A DNA stretch of 64,000 nt from assembly GCF_002993325.1 (NCBI RefSeq), contig NZ_PVNO01000025.1, forward strand, positions 558,001 to 622,000. Direction: 5' to 3'. Below, piece by piece: positions 36,021 to 45,228 of this stretch. The translations under genes and the position numbers were made by a program. Under the pieces are notes generated by a model that saw nothing but the letters and a program-made list of their open reading frames with translations, ran no database searches and had not been told where the DNA came from. Origin of the DNA: Alteromonas gracilis (GTDB taxonomy: Bacteria; Pseudomonadota; Gammaproteobacteria; Enterobacterales; Alteromonadaceae). How positions within the stretch are numbered: the first letter of the stretch is position 1; every line of letters begins with the position of its first letter.

Positions 36021-37697
36021 ATGACGATTGAATTTATCTTACCGGACATCGGTGAAGGTATTGTGGAATGTGAACTGCTGGAATGGTTAGTCTCTGAAGG
36101 TGAGCACATTGAAGAAGATCAGCCTGTTGCAGAGGTAATGACGGACAAAGCGACAGTGCAAATACCTGCAATGCACGCAGGCGTAGTTAATAAATTACAC
36201 TATGCTGTTGGTGATATTGCAAAAGTGCATGCGCCATTATTTTCAATGACGCCAGATGATGCTGATGTAAACGAAGAACCACAGGCAAAAGACCCCGAGA
36301 AGCCTACAGAGGCGACTACATCTGAGAAAGTGAAAATTGATGAGCTTCCGGTGGCGGCTGCTAGCGGCAAACACATAGAAGACTTTATTTTACCTGATAT
36401 TGGTGAAGGTATTGTTGAGTGTGAGATTGTTAAATGGAATGTGGCAGAGGGCGATGTAATTGAAGAAGACCAAGCTGTTGTAGAAGTTATGACTGACAAA
36501 GCTGTGGTAGAGATCCCCGCTAAAAACGCAGGAACGGTTCACCGTCTTTATTATGCTCAGGGTGATATTGCCAAAGTACATAGCGCGTTGTTTGCACTTG
36601 AAGTCGAGGTCGATAGCAACACTACAGGCGATACTGAAGACAATACAGGTGAGGCGTCGCAATCAACGAGCGCAACAATAATACAAGAGCCGTCAAACGC
36701 TTCAAATAAGCAGTCAAATCAACTAACGTCGTCTAAGTTCAGTGACGGTGAGTTCGAACCACCCATTGCTATTGAAGGAAAAGTGCTTGCAAGCCCTGCG
36801 GTAAGACGTATTGCCAGAGAGCATAATATCGATCTCTCGGCGGTAAACGGTTCGGGAAAAAAGGGGCGCATCTTGAAAGCCGATGTGTTGGATATTCAGC
36901 AATCGGTAAAAACAGAGTCACTTTCTGAAAATTCAAACAAGCCTCTTACGAGCACAAACACAAACGAAAACCCCAGTGCGAGTAAAAAAGGTGAGATCAG
37001 AACAGAAAAGGTTCGCGGCATTCAGGCTGCCATGGCCAAGCAAATGTCTGCGTCGGTCTACACCATTCCTCACTTTACCGTAAGTGATGAACTTGTAATG
37101 GACAACCTTATGTCGCTTCGGAATTTGCTTAAACCTGAATTTGAAGCAAAAGGTGTCAAGCTAAGTTTCATGCCGTTTTTTGTGAAAGCGATGTCCCTTG
37201 CATTAAATGAATTCCCTGTTGTAAACAGTCAATTAAACGACGATGCTAGTGAGCTAAGTTATTATTCTGACCATAACATTGGTTTTGCTGTTGACTCTAA
37301 GATTGGATTGCTTGTGCCGAATATAAAACGTGTTCAAGACTTATCACTTTTAGATATTGCGGTTCAAATGCAGGACATTATTGAGCAGGCAAGGGCAGGG
37401 CGTGTATCGGGTGAACACTTGAAAGGCGGGACTATTAGCATTTCTAATATCGGCGCCATTGGTGGAATTACCGCCACCCCCGTTATTAACAAACCCGAAG
37501 CGGCAATTGTTGCACTAGGTAAAACGCAGAAATTACCTCGGTTTGATGACAGCGGCAACGTGAGTGCTCAACATATTATGGCGGTTAATTGGTCGGGTGA
37601 TCATCGAATTATTGATGGCGCAACCATGGTTCGCTTCAATAATTTATGGATGAGTTATTTAATGCAGCCAGAAAAAATGTTGATGCATTTAAAATAG
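36021..37697 (+). CDS. bkdB: Branched-chain 2-oxoacid dehydrogenase E2 (dihydrolipoyl acyltransferase)
   Basis: 558 aa. Two lipoyl domains are visible: residues ~3-78 with the lipoyl lysine in VMTDKATVQIPA, and ~118-195 with VMTDKAVVEIPA. Acidic linkers join them to a peripheral-subunit-binding domain near 255-290 (VLASPAVRRIAREHNIDLSA). The catalytic domain ends with the active-site motif HRIIDGATMVRF (H-x3-DG). Most bacterial BkdB proteins carry one lipoyl domain, so two is a modest variation. The E3 dihydrolipoamide dehydrogenase is not encoded here and is presumably shared with other 2-oxoacid dehydrogenases. The operon ends at a terminator. Confidence 0.93.
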   Translation: MTIEFILPDIGEGIVECELLEWLVSEGEHIEEDQPVAEVMTDKATVQIPAMHAGVVNKLHYAVGDIAKVHAPLFSMTPDDADVNEEPQAKDPEKPTEATTSEKVKIDELPVAAASGKHIEDFILPDIGEGIVECEIVKWNVAEGDVIEEDQAVVEVMTDKAVVEIPAKNAGTVHRLYYAQGDIAKVHSALFALEVEVDSNTTGDTEDNTGEASQSTSATIIQEPSNASNKQSNQLTSSKFSDGEFEPPIAIEGKVLASPAVRRIAREHNIDLSAVNGSGKKGRILKADVLDIQQSVKTESLSENSNKPLTSTNTNENPSASKKGEIRTEKVRGIQAAMAKQMSASVYTIPHFTVSDELVMDNLMSLRNLLKPEFEAKGVKLSFMPFFVKAMSLALNEFPVVNSQLNDDASELSYYSDHNIGFAVDSKIGLLVPNIKRVQDLSLLDIAVQMQDIIEQARAGRVSGEHLKGGTISISNIGAIGGITATPVINKPEAAIVALGKTQKLPRFDDSGNVSAQHIMAVNWSGDHRIIDGATMVRFNNLWMSYLMQPEKMLMHLK

Positions 37698-37803
37698 CTG
37701 AGTGAAGAATGTTGAATAGTTGGTGAAGATAAACATCTATGTGTTCGTCTTTGCCAACAAAATCGCTGAAGTGAATTTGCTTCGCCAGAGGCGAGGTTGA
37801 AAC

Positions 37804-37837
37804 AAAAGGTCGGTACTTTTCAGTGTCGACCTTTTTT
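37804..37837 (+). terminator. Intrinsic terminator of the bkd operon
   Basis: AAAAGGTCG and CGACCTTTT arms with a 14-nt loop, followed by a run of T, 106 bp after the E2 stop codon. Confidence 0.82.
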
Positions 37838-37911
37838 GTTTTATGTACCTAATAGCGCGTAGGCGTTATCATACCCGAAGTTAATGTTAAAAAGAATTTC
37901 ACAGAGGTTTT

Positions 37912-38802
37912 GTGCTTAGTTATCAACACGCTTTCCACGCGGGCAATCACGCTGACGTTATCAAGCATTTATGCTGGATAGGCGTAATTAATTCATTAAA
38001 GAAAAAAGAAAAGCCCTTTACGCTTTTTGACACCCACGCAGGAGCAGGTGTTTACGACTTAACTGATGCAATGTCGGCAAAAAACAAAGAATATGAAACT
38101 GGTATTTCGCGCTTAACCAGCGAAGGCTTCAAGGTTCAGAACGCAAAAGCAGCATTACCCGTTCTTTTAGAGGATTACTTAGCGCTATGCGAACCATTCT
38201 TGGCAGACAATGCTTACCCTGGTTCTCCAATTATTAGTGTGAAAGCAAAACGTGAATCTGACTTTTTGCATCTCATGGAACTTCACCCTGGCGAGTTCGA
38301 AAAACTTGAGCGCAACATTGCGAAAATAGGGGCAAGGAACAATCACGTGCACAAGCGCGATGGTTATGAGGGATTGCGCGCATTAACGCCGCCAAAGCCT
38401 AACCGTGGTGCAATTTTAATCGATCCTCCCTATGAACGTGCTAGTGAATACAGTGACGTGATCAAAGGCGTAGAGCAAGTCTTCAAACGTTGGCAGCAGG
38501 CACAAATTGTTGTTTGGTACCCATTACTGTCAGAGCGGGCCGGAGCAAAGCACGGCGCAAGCGAAATCATGTGCGAAAAGCTGGCACAACTGGGTAAACC
38601 ATGTTTCAAAGCGGAAATTTGTGTCGCTGAGAATACATCCGATGCAGGCATGTATGGGTCAGGGGTTTTTGTGCTAAATCCACCTTGGCAACTTGATGCC
38701 CAGCTTGAAAAGGCGCTTGACTATGTTGTTTCAAGACTCGGCTCAGTCGACGAGGGTATTAACGCCAGAGCGCGAGTTTCGTGGGTTATTGAAGATAATT
38801 AA
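37912..38802 (+). CDS. rlmJ: 23S rRNA (adenine(2030)-N6)-methyltransferase
   Basis: 296 aa, slightly longer than E. coli RlmJ (280). The start is GTG at 37912, giving MLSYQHAFHAGNHADVIKH, the exact family N-terminus; AGAGG precedes it. The SAM-binding Rossmann fold has TLFDTHAGAGVYDL (motif I) and the catalytic DPPY in AILIDPPYERASEY (motif IV), typical for N6-adenine methylation. It modifies A2030 of 23S rRNA during ribosome assembly. It is a single gene; the next gene begins 83 bp later. Confidence 0.94.
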   Translation: MLSYQHAFHAGNHADVIKHLCWIGVINSLKKKEKPFTLFDTHAGAGVYDLTDAMSAKNKEYETGISRLTSEGFKVQNAKAALPVLLEDYLALCEPFLADNAYPGSPIISVKAKRESDFLHLMELHPGEFEKLERNIAKIGARNNHVHKRDGYEGLRALTPPKPNRGAILIDPPYERASEYSDVIKGVEQVFKRWQQAQIVVWYPLLSERAGAKHGASEIMCEKLAQLGKPCFKAEICVAENTSDAGMYGSGVFVLNPPWQLDAQLEKALDYVVSRLGSVDEGINARARVSWVIEDN

Positions 38803-38885
38803 ACAGCTTTCGGAGCTAAAGGTAGCGTTTTGCTTGCTGCCTTCAACAACTAAACCCTATTGATGATTAGAACGAACAGAAAATA

Positions 38886-40760
38886 ATGTCTCAACTCAAA
38901 GGTCTTAAGCACTTTTACATACCTGACGAACAGTCAATCTATCTTCTGTCTCACGCGGATGCAAAAAAGCTAAAAGACTGGGTAAACCTCTGTATCTCTC
39001 AGCTTGAAAGTTTAGGGTACGATGATATAGAACTTTTGGGGAAAGGCGCATTTGGCTTCGCATTCGCGGGCACTGCGCCCAACGGCGACGCTAGGGTATT
39101 TAAATTCTCACGGATAACATTACCTCAACATGTTCAAGACCGGCTTGAGGAGGAAGCATTTATGCTTTCTCACGTTAATCATGAATTCGTGCCGCGATTC
39201 ATCGAATATCAACAAATTCGAAAACAATCAATTTTAGTTATGGGCCGTGCGCCTGGTGAAGACTTAGAAAAAGTTAGCCTAAAAACTGGTCCATTATCGC
39301 CACGGATCATTGTCAAGTTAGCAGTCCAAGTAGGAGAGCTGCTATCAAGCTTTCGTCAATACAGCGAAAATGGTGAAGTTAAACCTATTGTCCATGGAGA
39401 CATTAAGCCATCTAACTTAGTATGGGACGAATCAACGGAGACTGTAGGTTTAATTGACTGGGGCTCATCGGTCTTCGCGCAGACGGATATAACAGGGCAG
39501 TATGTGGGCAACAATGTGATGGATTTGATGTCAGGTGAACTGCATCAAACCAACGCTAGGCTCGGCGATGTTTATTTTATTGGTGAGGAACAGCTCAACG
39601 GCGCACTCTCAAGCCCTCGTTTCGATGAACAAGGATTAGCGAGCACACTGTATGCGTTAGCATCTGGACAATCTTGTCGCTATGGAAGCAAAGTAATTAC
39701 GCCGTCATCGCTAGGGCTTCCAAAAATGTTGGCAAATATATTGGAGTACATGCTCAGTGAAGATCCTGTAAAAAGAAGGCAGGGAGGAGATTACTTGTTT
39801 AATCATCTTCACGTATTTAAAAATATGGTATTTACCCATGACACGCCACACCAATACACGCCACTGATCCCAACATGGATAACCCGTAATCATGTCGATA
39901 TTGAGACGGTTGTATACAGTTCTAGAAAATCTTATTTACGACAACAAGCACGACTTTCCGATTCCATAGATGAAAGAGACGTTGAAGAATTGCGGTATAT
40001 CGACGACGCCCAATTTGATCGCTATTACAAAAATTACCTTCAAGGTATGGGCGATACGGAAAAGGCGTTTGTATCCGCTATCAGCAGGCTCGGTCGATAT
40101 CCAGTTGTCGGAGGCATGGCTTTGCGCTGGGAGCCCGAAGGAGTATATGTGGACTCCAGTTTAAACTTATATGATGAATCGTTAAAAATGGCGTTCGAAA
40201 TGGCCGTGAATAATGTAATCAACCTAGCAAGAGCCATCCACAAACCTGCCGTGTTTAAGTGCTGTATGTTTAATGCCAAGAACACGCTTCATATTGAACG
40301 ACAGTCGGAATTAGTAGAATTTTTACCAGAACAGGGCATGTTTATACCCTACGAACTATCTAAAGTGTCGGCGCAAAAAGACCAAAGTAGAACGCATTCT
40401 TATTTCGAAGATGGTGATGACCCTGACGAGTTACTAAAACTACCGCAAATCATTATTGATACCATAATTGAGCTAAATTCAATTCATCACACGGGATGCA
40501 TTATCTTTGAAGCATTACCTAAGCACTTAAAAATTCACAATTACTACACTTTACTCGATCACACACAAGAGGAACGCTTTAAAAGTTTGCTGGCCAAGCT
40601 AGTGGAGCAGATCCCAAGCATAAAAGGGCTAGGCATTTCCGGCTTTATGAAGTTACCCTATAAAGATACTCGGTTTTTCGAGCACAAAGCCAAGTTGCCT
40701 GAAAAGTATTACCCGCGAAACCCAAAAGCAGTTATTGAAGAGAACGCACAACATGTCTGA
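38886..40760 (+). CDS. Protein-kinase-like protein with unknown C-terminal half
   Basis: 624 aa. Residues ~45-315 form a eukaryotic-like kinase fold. The glycine loop is LGKGAFGFAFAG at 51-62, the candidate VAIK lysine is Lys73 in VFKFS, and the catalytic loop is HGDIKPSN at 170-177 (HGD instead of HRD, with Asp172, Lys174 and Asn177). DWG at 191-193 replaces DFG, and EEQL plus DEQGLASTLYALASGQ correspond to the later helices. All key polar residues are present, so it may be active. The second half (~320-624) matches nothing I recognise. It contains CIIFEALP and LKIHNYYTLLDHT segments and an acidic DGDDPDELL. Its last 8 nt overlap tesB, implying translational coupling with a thioesterase. No transmembrane segment or PASTA repeat is seen. 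Confidence 0.75.
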   Translation: MSQLKGLKHFYIPDEQSIYLLSHADAKKLKDWVNLCISQLESLGYDDIELLGKGAFGFAFAGTAPNGDARVFKFSRITLPQHVQDRLEEEAFMLSHVNHEFVPRFIEYQQIRKQSILVMGRAPGEDLEKVSLKTGPLSPRIIVKLAVQVGELLSSFRQYSENGEVKPIVHGDIKPSNLVWDESTETVGLIDWGSSVFAQTDITGQYVGNNVMDLMSGELHQTNARLGDVYFIGEEQLNGALSSPRFDEQGLASTLYALASGQSCRYGSKVITPSSLGLPKMLANILEYMLSEDPVKRRQGGDYLFNHLHVFKNMVFTHDTPHQYTPLIPTWITRNHVDIETVVYSSRKSYLRQQARLSDSIDERDVEELRYIDDAQFDRYYKNYLQGMGDTEKAFVSAISRLGRYPVVGGMALRWEPEGVYVDSSLNLYDESLKMAFEMAVNNVINLARAIHKPAVFKCCMFNAKNTLHIERQSELVEFLPEQGMFIPYELSKVSAQKDQSRTHSYFEDGDDPDELLKLPQIIIDTIIELNSIHHTGCIIFEALPKHLKIHNYYTLLDHTQEERFKSLLAKLVEQIPSIKGLGISGFMKLPYKDTRFFEHKAKLPEKYYPRNPKAVIEENAQHV

Positions 40761-41613
40761 GATTAAATTATCATCACTTTTTGAATTAGAAACAGTGGAA
40801 GCTGGCATCTATCGCGGACAAAGCTGGGATTTAGGCTTCCGAGCTTTATTCGGCGGACAAGTGTTGGGCCAGGCATTGGCCGCTGCCTACGAAACCGTAG
40901 CTGATGACAGAGTCGCGCATTCATTTCACACGTATTTTTTATTGCCTGGTGATGCAAAAAAACCTGTCGTTTACGATGTTGAAATTGTGCGGGACGGTCG
41001 AAGCTTTTCGGCCCGACGAGTTAAAGCCATTCAAGATGGTAGAAATATTTTCTACATGACGGCTTCTTTTCAGGTTCCTCAGGAAGGGATGGAGCATCAA
41101 AACCCAACCATGCCAGAGGTACCACCACCAGAGGAAGTGCAGTCAGACATTGAGTTTTACGAAGCGAATTTCAATAAGATTGCTCGACCTATGCAAGAGG
41201 CGTTAAGCTACCATAAACCGGTAGATATTCGAACGTTTGATGCGGCTAATTCTTATCAGTCAACCAAACGTGAGCCTACGCGTTACATTTGGTTAAAAGC
41301 AAGAGATGACATGAATGCCCAGCTGTCTGTCCATCAAGCTGCACTTGCCTATGCGTCAGATTATCATTTTCTAAGTACGTCTTTGCAGCCTCATGGCGTG
41401 GCGGTAACCGATAAGTCTTTGCGTATCGCAACAATTGACCATGCTATGTGGTTTCATCGCCCAATTAACATGAATGAGTGGTTGTTATATGCAATGGAAA
41501 GTCCTTTTAGCGGCGGCTCTAGAGGCTTGGTCCGCGGGCAAATATTCAATCAAACTGGTGAACTCGTTGCATCAACCATGCAAGAAGGATTAATGAGAAA
41601 GGTAGACGAATAG
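40753..41613 (+). CDS. tesB: Acyl-CoA thioesterase II
   Basis: 286 aa, equal in length to E. coli TesB. It hydrolyses medium- and long-chain acyl-CoA to free acid and CoA. The double hot-dog fold is recognised by [61 protein letters not shown] and [13 protein letters not shown]. The catalytic Asp/Thr/Gln triad of TesB corresponds to Asp in YASDYHFL, Thr in IATIDH and Gln in TMQEGLM. The start is the ATG at 40753 overlapping the preceding kinase-like gene; an upstream in-frame TTG at 40735 is not needed. A gamma-carbonic-anhydrase-like gene follows 10 bp later, so the three genes form an operon. Confidence 0.95.
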   Translation: MSEIKLSSLFELETVEAGIYRGQSWDLGFRALFGGQVLGQALAAAYETVADDRVAHSFHTYFLLPGDAKKPVVYDVEIVRDGRSFSARRVKAIQDGRNIFYMTASFQVPQEGMEHQNPTMPEVPPPEEVQSDIEFYEANFNKIARPMQEALSYHKPVDIRTFDAANSYQSTKREPTRYIWLKARDDMNAQLSVHQAALAYASDYHFLSTSLQPHGVAVTDKSLRIATIDHAMWFHRPINMNEWLLYAMESPFSGGSRGLVRGQIFNQTGELVASTMQEGLMRKVDE

Positions 41614-41623
41614 GGAGACTTTT

Positions 41624-42148
41624 ATGCGCTATAAATTAGGTTCAGCATCACCACAAGTAGACGATAGCGTTTTTATTGCGCCAGGCGCTCATGTTATCGG
41701 AAACACAGAACTCAAAGAAGGCGCCAGCGTGTGGTTTAACGCAGTTATTCGCGGCGACATGGACAAAATAACCATTGGAATGCACACAAACATTCAAGAC
41801 GGCAGTGTGCTGCATACAGATTCAGGTATCCCACTAACTTTAGGAAATGGAGTAACGGTGGGTCACAAAGTTATGCTGCATGGCTGTGAAATTGGCGATT
41901 ATTCGCTAGTGGGCATAAATGCCGTAGTACTTAATGGTGCGAAAATAGGTAAATACTGCATCATAGGCGCTAATGCACTCATTACAGAAAATATGGAAAT
42001 TCCAGATTACAGCCTTGTTGTTGGTGCGCCTGGCAAAGTCATTCGAACAATGGATGAAACTGTGAAACCCAAATTAGAAGCTTCTGCAAAACATTATGTG
42101 GAAAACGCTAAAATGTATAAAACGTCCCTTGAGGTGATTGAAGCGTAA
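41624..42148 (+). CDS. Gamma-carbonic-anhydrase-like hexapeptide-repeat protein
   Basis: 174 aa left-handed beta-helix protein of the YrdA/PaaY group. The hexapeptide pattern runs through [32 protein letters not shown] and [46 protein letters not shown]. Metal-binding histidines of gamma-carbonic anhydrases are in [16 protein letters not shown]. Carbonic anhydrase activity is not certain in this subgroup, and PaaY acts as a thioesterase on stalled CoA adducts. That is notable because this gene follows tesB by 10 bp. A strong GGGAGA ribosome binding site precedes it. Confidence 0.9.
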   Translation: MRYKLGSASPQVDDSVFIAPGAHVIGNTELKEGASVWFNAVIRGDMDKITIGMHTNIQDGSVLHTDSGIPLTLGNGVTVGHKVMLHGCEIGDYSLVGINAVVLNGAKIGKYCIIGANALITENMEIPDYSLVVGAPGKVIRTMDETVKPKLEASAKHYVENAKMYKTSLEVIEA

Positions 42149-42647
42149 CTGATGTGCGGTCAATTGCTTTTCGTACCCCATAAAAAATGCCCAGAACAAT
42201 CGTTCCGGGCCTAGGGGAATGGCTCATTGCTGAGCCGTGCGCTAACTTTTACAGGAAGAGTTTAAGTAAAATCTACTAAACGAACAATGATTATAGGATA
42301 ACTTTGTTTATTTTATAAACAATTTCATTGTGAATTTTATCTTACAGCGTAAAAAAATCCGCTACTAGTTTAGTATTTACTTTTATTTCAAAAGTTTAGC
42401 GCCTGGTCTGATGAGTGATTATTGATAAAGTTGTGGTTTTCAAAACCTATACCATCAATCTTTTCATCGTTACAAAGCGTCCTTTATTTTACAATCTAAC
42501 TCTGACTAGACTTAGTCATTCACAGCATTTATCTTCACAACAGATGCTTGTCCCATTTTTATAACCTTGTAGTATGTCGATTGCGTCACTTCATAAGACG
42601 ATAACAAATATTCTAACAAGGCCCTCTCATTTAAATAAGGATGGATT
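42149..42647. other. Intergenic region with two tandem hairpins and a dyad
   Basis: 499 bp without a gene. Two hairpins lie close together: GCCCAGAAC / GTTCCGGGC (42189-42210, one mismatch) and the perfect GGCTCA-TTGC-TGAGCC (42221-42236). A separate dyad TGACTA-GACT-TAGTCA sits at 42503-42518, 130 bp before the aminotransferase start. Neither hairpin has a T-run, so termination is uncertain. No riboswitch family was recognised. Confidence 0.5.
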
Positions 42648-43769
42648 ATGCATTCGTTTTCTACTTTTATTCCCCCTGAACGAACCTTGATGGGACCAGG
42701 ACCATCCGATGTCAATCCCCGCATTCTAAATGCTATGTCTCGACCGACGCTTGGGCATTTAGACCCGCTATTCATAGCGTTAATGGATCAGACTAAGCAG
42801 TTACTTCAGTATGCGTTTAAAACTGAAAACGCCTTAACTATGCCAATTTCAGCGCCGGGCTCAGCAGGAATGGAAGCTTGCTTCGTTAATTTAGTGGAGC
42901 CGGGCGATAAAGTACTCGTTTGCATAAATGGGGTATTCGGTAATCGCATGGTCGAAAATGTAGAACGTTGCGGGGGTGAGGCCATCACCGTAAACAATAC
43001 TTGGGGAGAACAAACTGACTTGAACCAAGTCGAGGACGCACTTAAAGCTAATCCTGATATCAAAGTTCTGGCTTTTGTGCATGCAGAGACTTCAACAGGT
43101 GTTCGAAACGAAGCAAAAGCGCTCTGTGAATTGGCGCAGAAATACGATTGTTTGAGCATCGTTGATGCAGTTACCTCCCTCGGAGGTATTGAGTTAGACG
43201 TAGACGGGTGGGGCATTGACGCTATTTATTCCGGCTCGCAAAAATGCTTGAGCTGTGTACCAGGTATATCACCTGTTTCCTTCAGTGACAAAGCGGTACA
43301 TGTCATTCAAAATCGGAAAACAAAAGTGCAAAGCTGGTTTTTAGATATGAACTTAATTGTTGGCTATTGGGGGCAGGGCGCGAAACGTGCCTATCATCAT
43401 ACCGCCCCGGTAAACAGCATGTATGCCATGTACGAAGCTCTTCTTATATTAAAGGAAGAAGGTTTAGAAAACGCTTGGAAACGTCACTCTTCAGGTCATG
43501 AAAAACTCGCAACGGGTTTGAGTGAACTCGGTTTGGAACTTACTGTTGATAGCGCTTATCGCTTGCCGCAGCTTAATGTGGTGAAGATTCCAGACGGAGT
43601 AGATGATGCAGTCATCCGTAAACAACTACTTGAAGATTTCAATTTGGAAATAGGTGCGGGATTAGGTGAGCACGCTGGCAAAGTGTGGCGAATTGGGCTT
43701 ATGGGTTATGCGTGTAAGCCGCGTAATATCGACCATTGTCTCGCTGCATTACGCACTGTACTTAAGTAA
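42648..43769 (+). CDS. Class V aminotransferase, alanine/serine-glyoxylate aminotransferase family
   Basis: 373 aa PLP enzyme. The N-terminus ERTLMGPGPSDVNPRILNAM is the family signature. TMPISAPGSAGMEAC lies in the cofactor phosphate-binding region, LSIVDAVTSLGG holds the Asp that contacts the pyridine nitrogen, and YSGSQKCLSCVPG contains the PLP-binding lysine. A further conserved block is GAGLGEHAGKVWRIGLMGYA. The family includes alanine-glyoxylate, serine-glyoxylate and 2-aminoethylphosphonate transaminases; the substrate is not determined. AAGGA about 8 bp before the ATG is the ribosome binding site. It is a single gene with a long leader that carries a dyad, suggesting dedicated regulation. 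Confidence 0.9.
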   Translation: MHSFSTFIPPERTLMGPGPSDVNPRILNAMSRPTLGHLDPLFIALMDQTKQLLQYAFKTENALTMPISAPGSAGMEACFVNLVEPGDKVLVCINGVFGNRMVENVERCGGEAITVNNTWGEQTDLNQVEDALKANPDIKVLAFVHAETSTGVRNEAKALCELAQKYDCLSIVDAVTSLGGIELDVDGWGIDAIYSGSQKCLSCVPGISPVSFSDKAVHVIQNRKTKVQSWFLDMNLIVGYWGQGAKRAYHHTAPVNSMYAMYEALLILKEEGLENAWKRHSSGHEKLATGLSELGLELTVDSAYRLPQLNVVKIPDGVDDAVIRKQLLEDFNLEIGAGLGEHAGKVWRIGLMGYACKPRNIDHCLAALRTVLK

Positions 43770-43818
43770 GGCAGGCCTAAATAAAACTTCGAATATAGTT
43801 TTAAAGTAACCGAATTGA

Positions 43819-43850
43819 ACGCTCAGTCGTCATCTCGACTGGGCGTTCTA
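43819..43850. repeat. 13-bp stem-loop after the aminotransferase gene
   Basis: GAACGCTCAGTCG pairs with CGACTGGGCGTTC (one G-T pair) around a 6-nt loop, 50 bp beyond the aminotransferase stop codon. There is no clear U-run behind it, so it is best described as a strong hairpin with probable terminator or mRNA-stability function. Confidence 0.65.
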
Positions 43851-44056
43851 AAAACCACAAACCAAATAAGCTGACGTAGCCTTCTTGCCTCACTTCAGTC
43901 TTGCCTTATAAAAACTACATCTCGGCGAAGTTATATCTATTCTCTTTCCGGTTCAATGCTAGTATCTCGGCATTGTATAAATTCATAATCCATTCAGTAA
44001 TAAACACGTACCCTTTGTGCAACGTACTCAAAAACACTATTAAGAAAGGAAATGCC

Positions 44057-44758
44057 ATGAAAATACTCACGCTTACCAAAAAATTGGTGTTGGCTTCAAT
44101 AATCGTTGCTCTATCCACCCCTTTACTTGCAACACAAGCAGCTCAGGATGCTGTCATTAATGTTCAAGGCGCAGGTGCAATAGACGTTACACCAAACGCC
44201 TATTCGGTAACACTCGTGGTTGAAGAAGAAGGTGATACGGTTGGCAAGCTAAATAGCCAGCTTGATGCAGATTTACGGTCTATTGTTAAGTTCCTGCTCA
44301 ATCAAGGTATCGAAGAAAAACATATTCAGAGCATGCAAGTTCGTCTGCAACCGCGATATATCAATACACCACAAGGTCGTCAGCAATCGGGATTTACGCT
44401 CTCACGTGATATCAACGTGACATCTACTAACCTTGAAACTTACGATAAAATATTAGATGGCGTTCTTAAAAGAGGCGTTGATCGTATCCAACAATTTAAT
44501 TTTATTGCTATCGGCGAAGCAGATGCGTATCAAAAAGCATTGATAGCTGCGGTCAAAGACGCAAAGCAACGTGCACACTTATTAGCAAAAGAATTAGAGG
44601 TTGAAGTTGGCGAAGTTGTTGCAATCTCAGAATCTGGTGGCAATATGCCGATTCCAGTAATGCGCGCTGAAGCGTTTGCCAAAGACATGTCGATGTCTTT
44701 GCCGGGGCAAGAACGGGTTGAGGCTCGCATTAATGTTTCATTTAAAATCGTTCAATAG
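44057..44758 (+). CDS. SIMPL-domain (DUF541) periplasmic protein
   Basis: 233 aa from the ATG at 44057, which has AAGGA 6 bp upstream. The open frame extends to 43901, but the upstream residues do not fit. A signal peptide (MKILTLTKKLVLASIIVALS, ending before ATQAAQDA) directs export. The mature protein is a SIMPL domain: VINVQGAGAIDVTPNAYSVTLVVEEEGDTV, then LNSQLDADLRSIVKFL, RPRYIN-like pieces, SRDINVTSTNLETYDKILDG and AKQRAHLLAKELEVEVGEVVAISES. The family is linked to oxidative-stress and envelope functions (E. coli YggE), but the biochemical role is unknown. It sits 12 bp before msrC on the same strand and could be co-transcribed. Confidence 0.88.
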   Translation: MKILTLTKKLVLASIIVALSTPLLATQAAQDAVINVQGAGAIDVTPNAYSVTLVVEEEGDTVGKLNSQLDADLRSIVKFLLNQGIEEKHIQSMQVRLQPRYINTPQGRQQSGFTLSRDINVTSTNLETYDKILDGVLKRGVDRIQQFNFIAIGEADAYQKALIAAVKDAKQRAHLLAKELEVEVGEVVAISESGGNMPIPVMRAEAFAKDMSMSLPGQERVEARINVSFKIVQ

Positions 44759-44770
44759 CAGGAAAATCGT

Positions 44771-45226
44771 TTGAAAGAACAACAGTACAACCAGCTAGTT
44801 AGCCAAGCGAAGAGTTTGGTGTCTGGTGAACATGACCTGATTGCCAACATGGCCAATATCAGTGCGCTTCTGTTCAATAATCTTGAAGAAGTTAATTGGG
44901 CTGGTTTCTACCTTCATAAAGAAGAACAGTTGGTGTTAGGGCCGTTTCAAGGCCAACCCGCTTGTATCAGAATTCCTTTTGGCAAGGGTGTATGCGGCAC
45001 GAGCGCCAGCACCAGAACAGTTCAGCGCATTGCTGATGTTCATCAATTTGATGGCCACATTGCGTGTGATGCTGCGTCGAACTCTGAAATTGTTATACCT
45101 CTGGTAAAAGACGACACGCTTATTGGTGTACTAGATATCGATAGCCCTGCATTTGATCGTTTCACTGCAGAAGACGAAAAAGGGCTTGTGGAAATTGCTC
45201 AAATTCTTATGGATTCGCAGAAATAA
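44771..45226 (+). CDS. msrC: Free methionine-(R)-sulfoxide reductase (GAF domain)
   Basis: 151 aa. It reduces free methionine-R-sulfoxide, protecting the methionine pool during oxidative stress. A single GAF domain holds three cysteines: Cys65 (PACIRIPFG), Cys75 (GKGVCGTSA) and Cys99 (HIACDAAS). Their spacing of 10 and 24 residues equals that of the catalytic Cys84/94/118 in E. coli YebR. The start is TTG at 44771, with AGGA 8 bp upstream. A small acidic gene follows after 2 bp, then proQ and prc, the same order as E. coli yebR-proQ-prc with one extra gene. The SIMPL gene before it fits an oxidative-stress theme. Confidence 0.93.
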   Translation: MKEQQYNQLVSQAKSLVSGEHDLIANMANISALLFNNLEEVNWAGFYLHKEEQLVLGPFQGQPACIRIPFGKGVCGTSASTRTVQRIADVHQFDGHIACDAASNSEIVIPLVKDDTLIGVLDIDSPAFDRFTAEDEKGLVEIAQILMDSQK

Positions 45227-45228
45227 TT

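Noticed and set aside
42512-42775. 87-codon minus-strand frame across the aminotransferase start
   Set aside because: It overlaps the ribosome binding site and N-terminus of a well-supported gene and shows no motif.
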